From a virus: DNA of 64,000 nt. Below the pieces are notes generated by a model. It was given only the letters and a program-made list of their open reading frames with translations. It was not told where the DNA came from and ran no database searches. A program made the translations under genes and the position numbers. Location of the stretch: positions 124,001 through 188,000 of IMG/VR virus record IMGVR_UViG_3300035212_003113; one strand, written 5' to 3'. Below are positions 25,667 through 35,427 of the stretch, in pieces (positions within the stretch are counted from its first letter, which is position 1; every line of letters starts with the position of its first letter).

Positions 25667-28600
25667 TCACTTCAGCGGCTCTAGTAATAGCTCTAATGCT
25701 GCCAGTCTGGCTTCTAGATCCTGATTCTTCTGATGCAGCTCCTGGCATGCCTTTACGACGACGGGAAATAGTCGCAGTGGGGTTGCCTCTAATCTATCTG
25801 GATTATCTTTTAGGGCCAGGCCCATCCACTCCGCATTAGCAGCAGTCTGCGCGGCGTCGAGTTCCTGCGCAATGAATCCGCCCTCAAACTTTTCCTGCTT
25901 CTTGCTGCCGTCAGACACCCCCGGTGTCTGGCCGATAACATTGCCTTCGTCGTCGAGGACTGGAGAGGAGTACCACTCACGGCGGTCCCATTTGAACTGC
26001 ACAGGGCGCACGGTCGAGAGAAAATCTATGCCGAGCGAAATGTCTTGGATGTCAGCCTTGTCGCGCGCGTCGGAGATCAGCGTGATCGTGTTAACTGCGC
26101 AACGCAGCGTCGTCACCGACGAGTTGCCAAGCGTGATCTGATTTGTCGCACTAACGGCAGTCGGAGTCGCGCCATTTCCGATACAAGTCAGGTTCGTTCC
26201 TGATAGAAAAGCGACGCCGCCTGCCGTCTGCCCGAGCACGGTGTTCGTGATCTGCGAGCCCAGCCCTCTTCCGACGTTCAAGCCGTTGATCAGCGCATCA
26301 CCGCCTTGAACATCAAGCGTGGCCGCAGGGTTGACGTTCCCGCCAGTCGCATTTACCAGTACCCTGTTGTTTGACGTATCTACTGCAAATATGCGTACTG
26401 AACCGGCTGCATTTTGTACCTGAAATGCAGTGGTATTGCCCGTATTCGCTCTGGCTATAACAGAGCCAGCGATTCCAGCGTTCGCTCTTGCTCCTGCGAC
26501 AATCACTACGTCGCCGCCGTTTGTGTTTCCTACTGCTGCACCGGCTTGAGCAGTCAGAGTGATACTTGTTCCGTTGCCAGACCCGGCCGTGCCACCTGCC
26601 ACTTGCAGCGGCCCTGTAGGCGTCGACGTACCGACTCCGAGCCGTGAGTTCGTGTTATCCCAGAACAGCCTAGCATTATTCTGCGAATAGATGCCTGATG
26701 CGCCAGCGAAAACAACGCTGCCTAGGGTGAACGCGGTTGCCGTTCCCGTGCCGCCGTTCGCTGCACTGACCGTGCTCCATGAAAACGTGCCCGACCCGTT
26801 GTTCGTCAATACGCCCGAAGCGTTCGCTGCCGGGAACGTCGTCGTCTGACCCCGGATGGCGACGATGTCGCCATCCGCGCTGACTTGAAACTGACCCGTC
26901 GTGCCGACGTTGAGCGTCGATGACAACGTGCGCGAACTGGAGGCCACCGTCGTCGTCGTGTAATAGCCAGACGGGAGTGTCAGCCCGCCGTTCACTATCG
27001 TTGGCGTCGCCAAGATGGCAAAATTTGTGGGAGCTAGCAGAGCCGACGCCAGTGTGTTTCCGGTGACGCCCGTTCCGTACCGAACCATGACCGAGCTAGC
27101 AGTGTTCACGTCTCTGACGACGGTTCCAGCCGGGACAAACAGGTCAAACGACGCCTCAACGGTACACACTGCTGTCGTGGTCAGGGAAATAGTCGTACTG
27201 CCGAGCGTGAGAACGCCGCTGAACGTGACCGCAGGGACAAAGCCAATGCCCAACCGGTTGTTCGTGTCGTCCCAGAATAGGTTGTTGTTGTCCTGCGTAT
27301 AGACACCCGACGCGCCAGCGAAGACAACGCTGCCGAGGGTCAACGCAGGGCCGCTCGGTGCAGTTGCCCATGACAGATTGCCTGCACCATCATTAACAAG
27401 AGCTCCTACTGCATCTGGAGTAGGGAACCCGCGATCCAATACGCCGCCGCCTAGTAACTCGTAAGAAGATGCAGTTATCCTGCCGCCATTTGAAATAGTT
27501 ACTTGAGGAATTCCCGTCTCAGAAATATTGAGATAGCCGTCATCAATATTTACTCCTATGGACCAGTCTGCTGGAAATGCAGACTCGCTAAGTTTAGAGA
27601 CCAGGTGCAGGGACGTTGGGCCGAAATACCCATCTGCCCAGCGGTTTGCGTATGACCCTATTTCATATGCAAGATCGGTATCAGGAATGAGCGAGGCATT
27701 TATAGACGTAGTTGTGAGATTACTAAGTGCTCTGTTGGCTATGCTGGCATCGTCTATAGTATCAAGCGCACTCTGAACAGTGGTGTCCGCTGGAGACAAT
27801 ATGCCATTAAAGCTAGCTGTGTCAGTGTATATCGCACTCGCCGGATGATCTGGATCAAGTAGCCCAGAAAGATTACCGTGATCGCTTATCTGATTTATTG
27901 GCAACGAAGAGACTTTGCGCAAGTCTACGTAATTTGCGCCTGTATCGGTGGACACAATTCTACCTTTTATGGCATTTGTATAGGCATTTGCTGTTTGATA
28001 TATAACTGTGCCAATTATCACTATCTCTGCGAATGGCAGACCCGACAGCGTAGCAAGCTCGGTTGTAGCTCCGGAGCGGGCCGCACTTATGTTGTTGTAT
28101 TCGTTTATGCCCTGTATTGCTATAATTGGATGATTTATGTCATTTGTTGCAAAGACATGCACTAGCACGAAATTGCCGCTTGTCAGCTCTGTTAGCTGCC
28201 ACGTAGAGCCGGTCCACTGATTATAAGGAAGCCTCCCGCCAGCACCTGTATAGCCCGCAGTTCCAGAATAGATTATAGGAAATGTGTCGGCCGTCTTACT
28301 TCTCCAATTACCGGAGACTCCCTCTCTAAAGAAAACCGGTATGCTGGCAATTGGAGCAAGCTCCTGGGGGGCACCATCTGTTATTATATGCTTTATGTCT
28401 TCGTCATAAAACATGCCATTTCCGGCAGAAAACTGGCCATGAATTGCGCTGTCTCCGGCGCCGTCAACATTGAAATCGCTTAGTGCGAATCCATTTATAA
28501 AAGCAGCGCCCATGCTATTATGTAGCCACAGGTGCGTTCCGCCGTCCATGACAAGACCATGACGCTCATCTGCAACGTATATCGCCTTGTTGTTTCCGGC

Positions 28601-28912
28601 GTCCCAGTATACGATTGATACGATTGCATAGGATAAAATCAAGTCATCTGAAAATGTTTGTGTGGTCTCTAGCGTGTAGCCATCAAAATAAAAAAACCAC
28701 AGCCCCTCTGTGTCTGTTATAGAAGCAGATGCAGCGGACAGATGAGTATATTTCACTCCTTGTGCATAGTACTCGAAACGAGATGATGTCGGGGTAATCG
28801 TAAGAGTGCGACTTGTGTCATCAAACGACAGCGTCGTGTCGGCTCTGTTGGGAAAACCGGTTGGCTCCTTGGACATCTCATATATTGTCTTTACGTTTGG
28901 ATTGTGCGACAT
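25667..28912 (-). CDS. Tail fibre protein 3 with C-terminal intramolecular chaperone (peptidase S74)
   Basis: A 1,081-residue fibre. The N-terminal half is an unrelated structural domain rich in aromatic residues. The middle has GSVVFAGASGIYSQNN and DTNNRLGIG-like repeats. The C-terminus is the endosialidase-type chaperone that trimerises the fibre and cuts itself off: the Ser-Lys dyad S947 and K952 in SDARDKADI has the S-x4-K spacing of this family, followed by RPVQFKWD and GFIAQELDA, then a terminal coiled coil (ELHQKNQDLEARLAALELLL). It is translated from a GGTGGAG site in the 16-base gap after fibre 4. Confidence 0.92.
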   Translation of the reverse strand: MSHNPNVKTIYEMSKEPTGFPNRADTTLSFDDTSRTLTITPTSSRFEYYAQGVKYTHLSAASASITDTEGLWFFYFDGYTLETTQTFSDDLILSYAIVSIVYWDAGNNKAIYVADERHGLVMDGGTHLWLHNSMGAAFINGFALSDFNVDGAGDSAIHGQFSAGNGMFYDEDIKHIITDGAPQELAPIASIPVFFREGVSGNWRSKTADTFPIIYSGTAGYTGAGGRLPYNQWTGSTWQLTELTSGNFVLVHVFATNDINHPIIAIQGINEYNNISAARSGATTELATLSGLPFAEIVIIGTVIYQTANAYTNAIKGRIVSTDTGANYVDLRKVSSLPINQISDHGNLSGLLDPDHPASAIYTDTASFNGILSPADTTVQSALDTIDDASIANRALSNLTTTSINASLIPDTDLAYEIGSYANRWADGYFGPTSLHLVSKLSESAFPADWSIGVNIDDGYLNISETGIPQVTISNGGRITASSYELLGGGVLDRGFPTPDAVGALVNDGAGNLSWATAPSGPALTLGSVVFAGASGVYTQDNNNLFWDDTNNRLGIGFVPAVTFSGVLTLGSTTISLTTTAVCTVEASFDLFVPAGTVVRDVNTASSVMVRYGTGVTGNTLASALLAPTNFAILATPTIVNGGLTLPSGYYTTTTVASSSRTLSSTLNVGTTGQFQVSADGDIVAIRGQTTTFPAANASGVLTNNGSGTFSWSTVSAANGGTGTATAFTLGSVVFAGASGIYSQNNARLFWDNTNSRLGVGTSTPTGPLQVAGGTAGSGNGTSITLTAQAGAAVGNTNGGDVVIVAGARANAGIAGSVIARANTGNTTAFQVQNAAGSVRIFAVDTSNNRVLVNATGGNVNPAATLDVQGGDALINGLNVGRGLGSQITNTVLGQTAGGVAFLSGTNLTCIGNGATPTAVSATNQITLGNSSVTTLRCAVNTITLISDARDKADIQDISLGIDFLSTVRPVQFKWDRREWYSSPVLDDEGNVIGQTPGVSDGSKKQEKFEGGFIAQELDAAQTAANAEWMGLALKDNPDRLEATPLRLFPVVVKACQELHQKNQDLEARLAALELLLEPLK

Positions 28913-28928
28913 ATTTACTCCACCCTGA

Positions 28929-31900
28929 TCAGATTATCCACCAAGCGCTGCCATCCGATTGAATCTTTATTGCTTCATACTGTGTGCTGAGCGTGTATGT
29001 TGTCGCGCCGTCTATTAGTTCGGACGCATCAGCATCTACGGTGACAATATTCGCCGTGATGTCTTTTTTCTTTATAGTAAATATGCGTTCGACTGCTGAT
29101 GCAGCGGATGGCAGCGTCATCGTTATTGCGCCGGAAGAAGCATCGGCCAAAATTGTGCCATCGGAAGAGGCCAGAGTATAATTGGCAGTTTTGGTTGAAA
29201 TCGGCGCAGTGCTGTTCTGTGCGGCGCCCGAGGTCCATGACAGAGTTCCGCTTCCATTGTTTGTTAGAATAGAATTTGCAGAGCCCTGAGATGATGGGAA
29301 GCTATATGGGATATCGTTTATTCTAGTTAGATCCCCGCTAGAGCTTACCTGGAACTGCGAGCTGGCGCCGACGGATAGCGCCGAAGCTGGCGCGTTCGTA
29401 CCGACACCGACACGCGCATTCGTCGTGTCGACGTCGAAGATGGTCGAGCCCGCTGCGTTCTGCACCGAGAATGCGGTCGTGCCGTCCGACGTGTTCCTCG
29501 AGAGCACGACGCCGTCGTTGCCGACGCTGAAAGTGGTCGTGCCGTTATCACGGGCAAGGAAGATTGGATCGCCCTTGTCCATGTTGTCTGCTATCAGCGC
29601 CGCTGAGGCGTTGACCGTAGGCTGCGACGCGCCTGTGGTCTGCAAAGCGAACAGGCCGCCGATGCGGATACCGCTGTTGTTCTTCGCCATGCCCGTGACG
29701 GCTATGTTGGCACCAGTGCCGTCGCCTGTTGTGTTGCCGAAGACGGCGTAGTTGCGGGCGCCGTTCGACGCGAGGCCCATCATACCGATGTTGTGGCCAG
29801 ATGCCGTCGTGCCCGCAGCCGAGCCTTGCAGCGCGAAGTTGGCTTGTAGCGCCGAGACGGGGTCTTGTCCGCTGCCTGCGATCACGGTGCCGAAGCTGCC
29901 CGCGTAAGAAGTTGACGGCGTACCTGCGCCGCTCAAATAACCGATAACGCCGTAGACCGGGGCGACGACGCTCGCAGATACGCTTCCTTCAATGTACGAA
30001 ACGATGGTTCCGCCGCCAGGGGTCAGGGTTGCGTCGACGTTCAGCGCGTACACGCCACTGGCCGTCGAGCCTGCCTGCACGTCGACGACGTGCGCCGGAG
30101 TTGCTATGCCTACGCCTAGGCGATTATTTGAATCGTCCCAGTACAGGTTGGAATCCGATGATAGCGATGAAGTGCCGCTCCAAAATGCCACGCGCGTAGC
30201 TACGCCACTGCCTGTAACAGTACCTGCTGGTGACCATGACAGGTTGCCCGAGCCATCATTTGTCAGCGCGCCCGACGCATTCGCCGCCGGGAACGTCGTC
30301 GTCTGGCCCCGGATAGCGACAATGTCGCCCGAGGAATTAACTTGGAACTGAGAGGATGAGCCAACAGATAATAGCGATATAGGACTTGTAGTCCCTATGC
30401 CAACGCTCCCGGCATTTGTGATACGCACACGCTCAGTCGTTGAGCTGCCTAACGTAGTAAATCCATCAGTGCCGCTAGCAGTCGTGTGAAATTCAATTCG
30501 ACCGCCGCTCGCCGTCGACGTAAAAGCCTGCTCGGCCTTCATAGTCATCATCGCGCCGTAGTTAATGCCGCCCGTGGCAGTCCAACCTGCACCGAGCACA
30601 TTGATCATGCCGTCGCCAGCGCCGATCTGCGTCGGCGCGGCCTTCGTTCCTCTCGAACGCACACCGGCAAACTGACCACCGCGATATGACTCTTGAAGCA
30701 CGGTTCCAGCGGCGCCGTGCCCAAGCATCACCGCGCCTGCTGTCACGTCAGAACTGTCAAACGTAAACTGCCCGTATACAGTCGACGTTCCAACCAGAAA
30801 CACGGGCGATCCGCCCGACTGCTGGAAGCGCGCGATCTCCGTGCCGTTGACGCCGACACCGATAATATCGTTCGACGGCGAGAAGAAGCCGCTGTTCAGG
30901 TTGTCGCGGAAGGCGACGGCGGGAGCGGCGGCGCTACCATCGGGGATGGCGAGTTGGCCGCTGGCGATGTCAAGGGCGGCAACGGGGGCGTTGGTGCCGA
31001 TACCCAGTTTACCGCTGCCCGTGTTGTCCCAATAGAGGTTCGCATTCGACGACAGCGACGAAGCGCCATCCCAGAATGCCACACGCGTTGCAGTACCGCT
31101 GCCGGTGACCGTGCCACTTCCGCCCGCCGCAGCCCACGACACGTTGCCGGCGCCGTCTGTCGTGAGTACTTCACCGCTCGCGCCGTCTATCATTGGAAGG
31201 GTAAATGCATCGCTTATATTTACCGGAGTGGTGACGGAACCGATGGTTACCCCAGTTGTTAAATAATAGGCCGAATTATTTCCTATTTTAATTGGTCCGC
31301 CATCATTATCAATCCACAGCGGCTTCTCAATCGGATACTCGTTATTGGTATAGCGAAGCGAAAGACCAGGCGAGAATCCAAGTGACCCCTGAAGCTGTAG
31401 GAGTGCAGTGTCGTCGGTAGCGCCGAGCTTAAGATAAAGCGCAGGGTCGCCCAGATCTAGACCGAGTGCAGCCTCGTTGCCCCCTATAGAAGGGACCAAC
31501 GGCCCCGCCACAAATCGGGCATACTGACTGGATAAAATTCCTTCTACTCCAAGATTCTCGACTACCACTGCTCCAGTAGTCAGCCACTTCAAGGCAGAGC
31601 TGCCGTCAAAAACTCCTGCATTGCTAAATTGAATCGCCCGATCTGGACCGCCTGGTGCGCCACTTGCAGGCGAATCCCACGATAGATTTCCGGCTCCATC
31701 GTTCGTTAATACAGTTCCGGCAGAGCCCACGGCCGCAGGCCAGGCCGCATCAACGCCTCCAGACCCCAGAAACAAGGTTCCTATTGCAGAAATCTGAATG
31801 TCAGCAAAGCTTGACAGCGATATATTTTCTGTGCCAGAGACAGAAAACTCGCCATTCCCGGAATCCGTTGTAATCGTGTTGCCCGACTCATAAGCAGCCT

Positions 31901-32216
31901 GTAAGCTAGAGCTAGCAGAGGAAAGAAGGGCAAGTAGGCTGTCAACACTTATTTTATTTAACTCTGTAGAGGCATAATCTATGTACGCAATGTAGCCGTC
32001 TAGCAGCGGTGGTACTATTGGAGCCACCAGGAATTCGCCATAAAAGTAGCCATCTGCCGAGCCGGACAACCCCTGATATGACCCACCATCCAGTGAAAGC
32101 TCTATTCGGCCAAGGTCGTAGTTATACCTAATTATGGCCATACCGGCTTCTGGAACGCCTAGACCCTCGCCCGCCCTAAAGGTCAGAAAAGGAATTGTTT
32201 GTTTTTTCTGCGTCAT
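28929..32216 (-). CDS. Tail fibre protein 4 (first gene of the fibre operon)
   Basis: A 1,095-residue protein starting at ATG 32216 with GAGGAG close upstream; an in-frame start further out lacks such a site. The N-terminal about 60 residues (FLTFRAGEGLGVPEAGMAIIRYN) are a small adaptor-like domain. The shaft repeats LYWDDSNNRLGVGIATP-type units (at least four), the signature of long fibres that often end in S74 domains, but here the protein ends in a short beta cap (STQYEAIKIQSDGSAWWII) with no S74 dyad. It shares a near-identical block with fibre 3 (around 26820-26880 and 30275-30330). Confidence 0.88.
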   Translation of the reverse strand: MTQKKQTIPFLTFRAGEGLGVPEAGMAIIRYNYDLGRIELSLDGGSYQGLSGSADGYFYGEFLVAPIVPPLLDGYIAYIDYASTELNKISVDSLLALLSSASSSLQAAYESGNTITTDSGNGEFSVSGTENISLSSFADIQISAIGTLFLGSGGVDAAWPAAVGSAGTVLTNDGAGNLSWDSPASGAPGGPDRAIQFSNAGVFDGSSALKWLTTGAVVVENLGVEGILSSQYARFVAGPLVPSIGGNEAALGLDLGDPALYLKLGATDDTALLQLQGSLGFSPGLSLRYTNNEYPIEKPLWIDNDGGPIKIGNNSAYYLTTGVTIGSVTTPVNISDAFTLPMIDGASGEVLTTDGAGNVSWAAAGGSGTVTGSGTATRVAFWDGASSLSSNANLYWDNTGSGKLGIGTNAPVAALDIASGQLAIPDGSAAAPAVAFRDNLNSGFFSPSNDIIGVGVNGTEIARFQQSGGSPVFLVGTSTVYGQFTFDSSDVTAGAVMLGHGAAGTVLQESYRGGQFAGVRSRGTKAAPTQIGAGDGMINVLGAGWTATGGINYGAMMTMKAEQAFTSTASGGRIEFHTTASGTDGFTTLGSSTTERVRITNAGSVGIGTTSPISLLSVGSSSQFQVNSSGDIVAIRGQTTTFPAANASGALTNDGSGNLSWSPAGTVTGSGVATRVAFWSGTSSLSSDSNLYWDDSNNRLGVGIATPAHVVDVQAGSTASGVYALNVDATLTPGGGTIVSYIEGSVSASVVAPVYGVIGYLSGAGTPSTSYAGSFGTVIAGSGQDPVSALQANFALQGSAAGTTASGHNIGMMGLASNGARNYAVFGNTTGDGTGANIAVTGMAKNNSGIRIGGLFALQTTGASQPTVNASAALIADNMDKGDPIFLARDNGTTTFSVGNDGVVLSRNTSDGTTAFSVQNAAGSTIFDVDTTNARVGVGTNAPASALSVGASSQFQVSSSGDLTRINDIPYSFPSSQGSANSILTNNGSGTLSWTSGAAQNSTAPISTKTANYTLASSDGTILADASSGAITMTLPSAASAVERIFTIKKKDITANIVTVDADASELIDGATTYTLSTQYEAIKIQSDGSAWWII

Positions 32217-32401
32217 ATGCTCCTCAGCGCCAGGGGATCCAGCCCAATACAATGCACGGAGAACCATAGTTATTAAATGCGGGTGGTCCGCGAGCATTAA
32301 TTATATTTGCGTCAGATCGCAAACAAGCCGCGACCGCCGGCTGCAACTGAAGGCAACTAATTGAATAACAGTCTTTCTGATCTTTTCACATGGAGCAAAT
32401 A
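32217..32401. promoter_or_regulatory. Divergent intergenic region, likely promoters both ways
   Basis: This 185-base gap separates the reverse fibre operon from the forward gene at 32402, so transcription should start in both directions within it. It contains A/T-rich patches (around 32270-32310 and 32358-32372), but I cannot define a -10/-35 pair with confidence, and a phage sigma factor may recognise a different sequence. GGAG at 32392 serves the forward gene. Confidence 0.4.
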
Positions 32402-33301
32402 ATGAAATTTCCGCTTATAAAGATGGCAGCTGACCCCAGCCTAGGCAAAACCTGGCACGATATCTTTAAAAAAACTCCTGTCGCCCAGTTTGTTTCTTCC
32501 TTCAGCGGAAGCGACGATGCTTCGCGTAAAAAGGCACTTCAGCCGATATACGACAGCTACGTGGTATATATGACCACGCTGTCTGATGCAGCGGAAAAAG
32601 AACTGGCAATGAAAAATATTCAAGAGTTGGTGACGGCTCTAACTGCCAGCCCCAAGGCTCCGCAGGCAACGCCCGCGACGGGCAATGCCTCCCCTGCTGC
32701 GCAACCAAAAAAGACCGATACCAATAAATCTGGCCCGCACCCTGGTATGACCGCTCTACAGCAAAAGCTAAATGAATATCTCGCTGCAAATCCAAAAGAA
32801 GGCGTTTCGCCAGTAAAAGTGACCGGCTACCAGGGTGACCAGGGCACATGGGGAGTGATAAAGAAAGTATGGCCGCAATGGTTCGATGGCAACAAGACGA
32901 AGTTCAAAAGCTATTCACAGGTGACTGGCTGGATTGAGAAAGAGATGAGCGCGAAGCCGGCCGGCGCGCCAGATGCTCAAAAAGCTGCACTAAACAACAA
33001 AATTGTCTCAGAAGAAGATCGGCAATTGGTGGCTGCATGGAGAGCATTCTTGCAGGCAGACTCGCTAAATGTAGGCGCTGATGTCGTCAGCACATATGCG
33101 GCCGGCAGCCCTAAGACGGTCGGATCCAATATTGCAAAATACATTGCAGATGGAAAGATGAAAACACCGGTAAAAGCGCCGCTTGAAGCTGCGCAGGCCC
33201 ATCTTGCAATTGGTTTCCCAGCAGAAGCGACAAAGGCCCTTGCCCAAGGCGCTGCAGCTGCAAAAAAATACAAGGGCATGCGAAAGCTGGATAATAAATG
33301 A
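32402..33301 (+). CDS. Hypothetical, possibly virion-associated protein
   Basis: A 299-residue protein. ATG 32402 (MKFPLIKMA) is preferred over ATG 32390 because GGAG lies 6 bases before it. A helical N-domain (residues about 1-75) is followed by a Pro/Ala/Gln-rich linker (about 78-108) and two further helical segments, the second ending in EATKALAQGAAAAKKYKGMRK. The short start MxFxLxKxA is shared with the giant protein at 54717 (MNFQLFKTA). No enzyme motif; the linker and neighbouring fibre genes suggest a structural or internal protein, an inference only. Confidence 0.55.
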   Translation: MKFPLIKMAADPSLGKTWHDIFKKTPVAQFVSSFSGSDDASRKKALQPIYDSYVVYMTTLSDAAEKELAMKNIQELVTALTASPKAPQATPATGNASPAAQPKKTDTNKSGPHPGMTALQQKLNEYLAANPKEGVSPVKVTGYQGDQGTWGVIKKVWPQWFDGNKTKFKSYSQVTGWIEKEMSAKPAGAPDAQKAALNNKIVSEEDRQLVAAWRAFLQADSLNVGADVVSTYAAGSPKTVGSNIAKYIADGKMKTPVKAPLEAAQAHLAIGFPAEATKALAQGAAAAKKYKGMRKLDNK

Positions 33302-33388
33302 GCGTCTGCTGCACACAGCATGAGAAATAAACCAACTTTTGACCTCGAGTCCTCGGCATAGTCCGAGGACTTCTTTTTTGCCGCTTGA
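33301..33388 (+). pseudogene. Broken copy of the RNase HII gene start
   Basis: Reading from ATG 33320 gives MRNKPTFDLESSA, a TAG stop, SEDFFFAA and a TGA stop. This matches, position for position, the start of RNase HII at 35444 (MIKNSPTFALESSA, W, SEDLFFAA, C). Homology also covers the bases upstream of the ATG (agcgtct, agcatga). The copy ends where the catalytic DEAG motif would begin. With the intact copy at 35428-35514 it forms an imperfect direct repeat of about 88 bases around the exostosin-like gene. Confidence 0.85.
33347..33379 (+). terminator. Hairpin plus T-run, probable terminator derived from coding repeat
   Basis: GTCCTCGG and CCGAGGAC form an 8-bp stem with a 6-base loop, followed by TTCTTTTTT. 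It lies 46 bases after the stop of the gene at 32402 and can end that transcript. The same hairpin occurs, slightly changed, inside the intact RNase HII coding sequence near 35475-35507, so the structure came with the duplication. Confidence 0.65.
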
Positions 33389-33487
33389 TAAAGAGAGGTG
33401 CGCGAGGCCATCAGTAACAAGCCGAATATCAATATATTAGCAAAACGACAGAGGCGGGCAAGATAAATGATACTTAAATATTAAAAT

Positions 33488-35389
33488 ATGAAGTATTTTG
33501 TATACAAAGTAGATCACGACTTTAAGCGGCCAGGTGGCTTTCAAGAGGCCACGGATGCAGAGGACAAGATATGGTCGTGTCTAAAGATGTTTCACCAAGA
33601 AGTCGACAGCATCGACAATGCTGACATAGCCTTTATAGGATTGAATAATGCTTCATTTTACTTCAATAAGGGTGACCTTAAGAAAGTGTGGCAAGAGTCT
33701 GTTTGCCCAAGACTCGTCAATAAAGATATCCCACATGTGGCAATATTCACTTACGTTATAAATGAAGATGACCTGAGCTTTATCCCGCCATGGATAACAA
33801 TATGGGCATACGAAACAGAATGCTCGCATCACGACTCCCCGTCTCTGCAGACCACGGACAGCGGATGCGGAGACCGGATGTGCATGATACCATATGTACT
33901 CACTCCTCAGACACATCCTGCGGCAGGAGTTATTGAGACCACAAATATAAATCCTGAAAACTTCAATACCGAGCTGTGGACCAGGAGATCTAACACGGCA
34001 TTTATAGGCTCTTTACAGGCAGGCGGGCGACCGCGCATAAATACTCGCGCTAGCCAAGTTATTGGCTGGCAGTCGCAAATTGGGTGCGACATATATGGAG
34101 ATCGACAAGCTACCGAGCCAAATGACACGTACTCTAGATACAAATTCGCTCTAATTCTGCGAGGGGATACTCCGACTCGTAAAGCGTTCTATCAAGCCAT
34201 TGCAGCCGGGGCAATTCCAGTAATTACTGAAAGCGCATGGCAACAGTACAGCGAGCTGTACAGAGGTCATTGCGAAAGCCTGGCCGACATAGTCGTAGTT
34301 GTGCCAGATAATGCCGAGCTATGGGACTGCGCCGAAATACAAAAGATCCTAAATAAAAGAGCAATGGAGTGCGCTACGTTGCTTCCACGGCTGCACAGCT
34401 GGTCGAGCAAATATCTTGATTATGACAGCGGCGGGGTCGTAGATGCGGCAATGCGCGCAACTCTGGCCAAAGTGAGGAAGCCAGCCATGCCCTTGGCATA
34501 CATCCACTCACTGGAGCCAGCAAGCGTATATCGACCGACAAGCGTAAAGATTAGTGAACAAGAGGTGATAACTGAAGAAAACATACTAGAAAGCCAGTAT
34601 GCCCTGGAGCAAATAATTCTCAAAACCGTCTACAACTATCCTTATAAAACTGGTTGCCTAGACAAGGCAACGGCTGCAATAGTACCAGTTCATACCTTTT
34701 TAACATGCTGGAATCGGCCGAATCACTATTCCGTGATCGACTCTGTAAACGTAATAAAAAAAGCTTTAAATGCGCTCCCTGCATGGAAAAACAGCAGCGT
34801 GCCCCATTACCTTGGATATGCCGATGTTCTTTGGAATGACGAGCGCGTCTTTCTCCGACACGTAGATATTCCTGATAATACAACAGTTATTGCCCTGGAG
34901 GCTTGCGACCTTCCGGTGCAACAAGAGGCAGTCCCATTTCCATGCGGAAGCATGCCTGGTGTTCTTTCATCAGCGGATCGGCAATTAGCTGTGTACATAG
35001 GAAGGGAGAGAGAAGAGGTCAGCGGGTACGATATCGATTACGAGATGATAAACACACCTGGCTGGCACTCTACAAATACCCAAAACACCAGGATTGTGCA
35101 GGCCTACTCCCAGCATAAATTTTCTTTGCAACCTCACGGAGACCGAGTGACAAGGCGAGGCTTCTATCAGTCCGTGGCATGCGGGTGCATACCCGTGATT
35201 ACTGCTGACTGCGTCAAGGCGTATAGCGATGCTACCGGGCTGGATGTATCAGAGTTTTGCATAATTATCCCGGAGTGGCACGAAAACGTTGTAGAACTAT
35301 TGCGACAATCAGACTTCGAGTCCATGCAAAAGAAATTGCCCCAGTTATCATTATCAGGCAGGATCTTGAAAATCACGGGGTTGTACTGA
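33488..35389 (+). CDS. Tandem exostosin-like (GT47-type) glycosyltransferase
   Basis: A 633-residue protein with two copies of an exostosin-like donor-binding module. Copy 1 has YKFALILRGDTPTRKAFYQA followed by IAAGAIPVI (about residues 220-247). Copy 2 has HKFSLQPHGDRVTRRGFYQS followed by VACGCIPVI near residues 540-567. The pattern KF-L-P-GD-x-T-R-FY-xI/V-xGxIPVI is that of GT47/exostosin glycosyltransferases, usually eukaryotic but present in some bacteria and giant viruses. Two modules may mean two sugar-transfer activities. No Shine-Dalgarno site is visible and the upstream DNA is A/T-rich. The gene sits between a broken and an intact RNase HII start. Confidence 0.8.
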   Translation: MKYFVYKVDHDFKRPGGFQEATDAEDKIWSCLKMFHQEVDSIDNADIAFIGLNNASFYFNKGDLKKVWQESVCPRLVNKDIPHVAIFTYVINEDDLSFIPPWITIWAYETECSHHDSPSLQTTDSGCGDRMCMIPYVLTPQTHPAAGVIETTNINPENFNTELWTRRSNTAFIGSLQAGGRPRINTRASQVIGWQSQIGCDIYGDRQATEPNDTYSRYKFALILRGDTPTRKAFYQAIAAGAIPVITESAWQQYSELYRGHCESLADIVVVVPDNAELWDCAEIQKILNKRAMECATLLPRLHSWSSKYLDYDSGGVVDAAMRATLAKVRKPAMPLAYIHSLEPASVYRPTSVKISEQEVITEENILESQYALEQIILKTVYNYPYKTGCLDKATAAIVPVHTFLTCWNRPNHYSVIDSVNVIKKALNALPAWKNSSVPHYLGYADVLWNDERVFLRHVDIPDNTTVIALEACDLPVQQEAVPFPCGSMPGVLSSADRQLAVYIGREREEVSGYDIDYEMINTPGWHSTNTQNTRIVQAYSQHKFSLQPHGDRVTRRGFYQSVACGCIPVITADCVKAYSDATGLDVSEFCIIIPEWHENVVELLRQSDFESMQKKLPQLSLSGRILKITGLY

Positions 35390-35427
35390 GGCAATGCTCT
35401 CGGCTCTGCGTCTGGGCTTTTTTTCTA

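Noticed and set aside
35390-35427. T-rich stretch after the exostosin-like gene as a terminator
   Set aside because: The run of seven T has no good stem before it (GGCTCTGCGTCTGGGC does not pair well).
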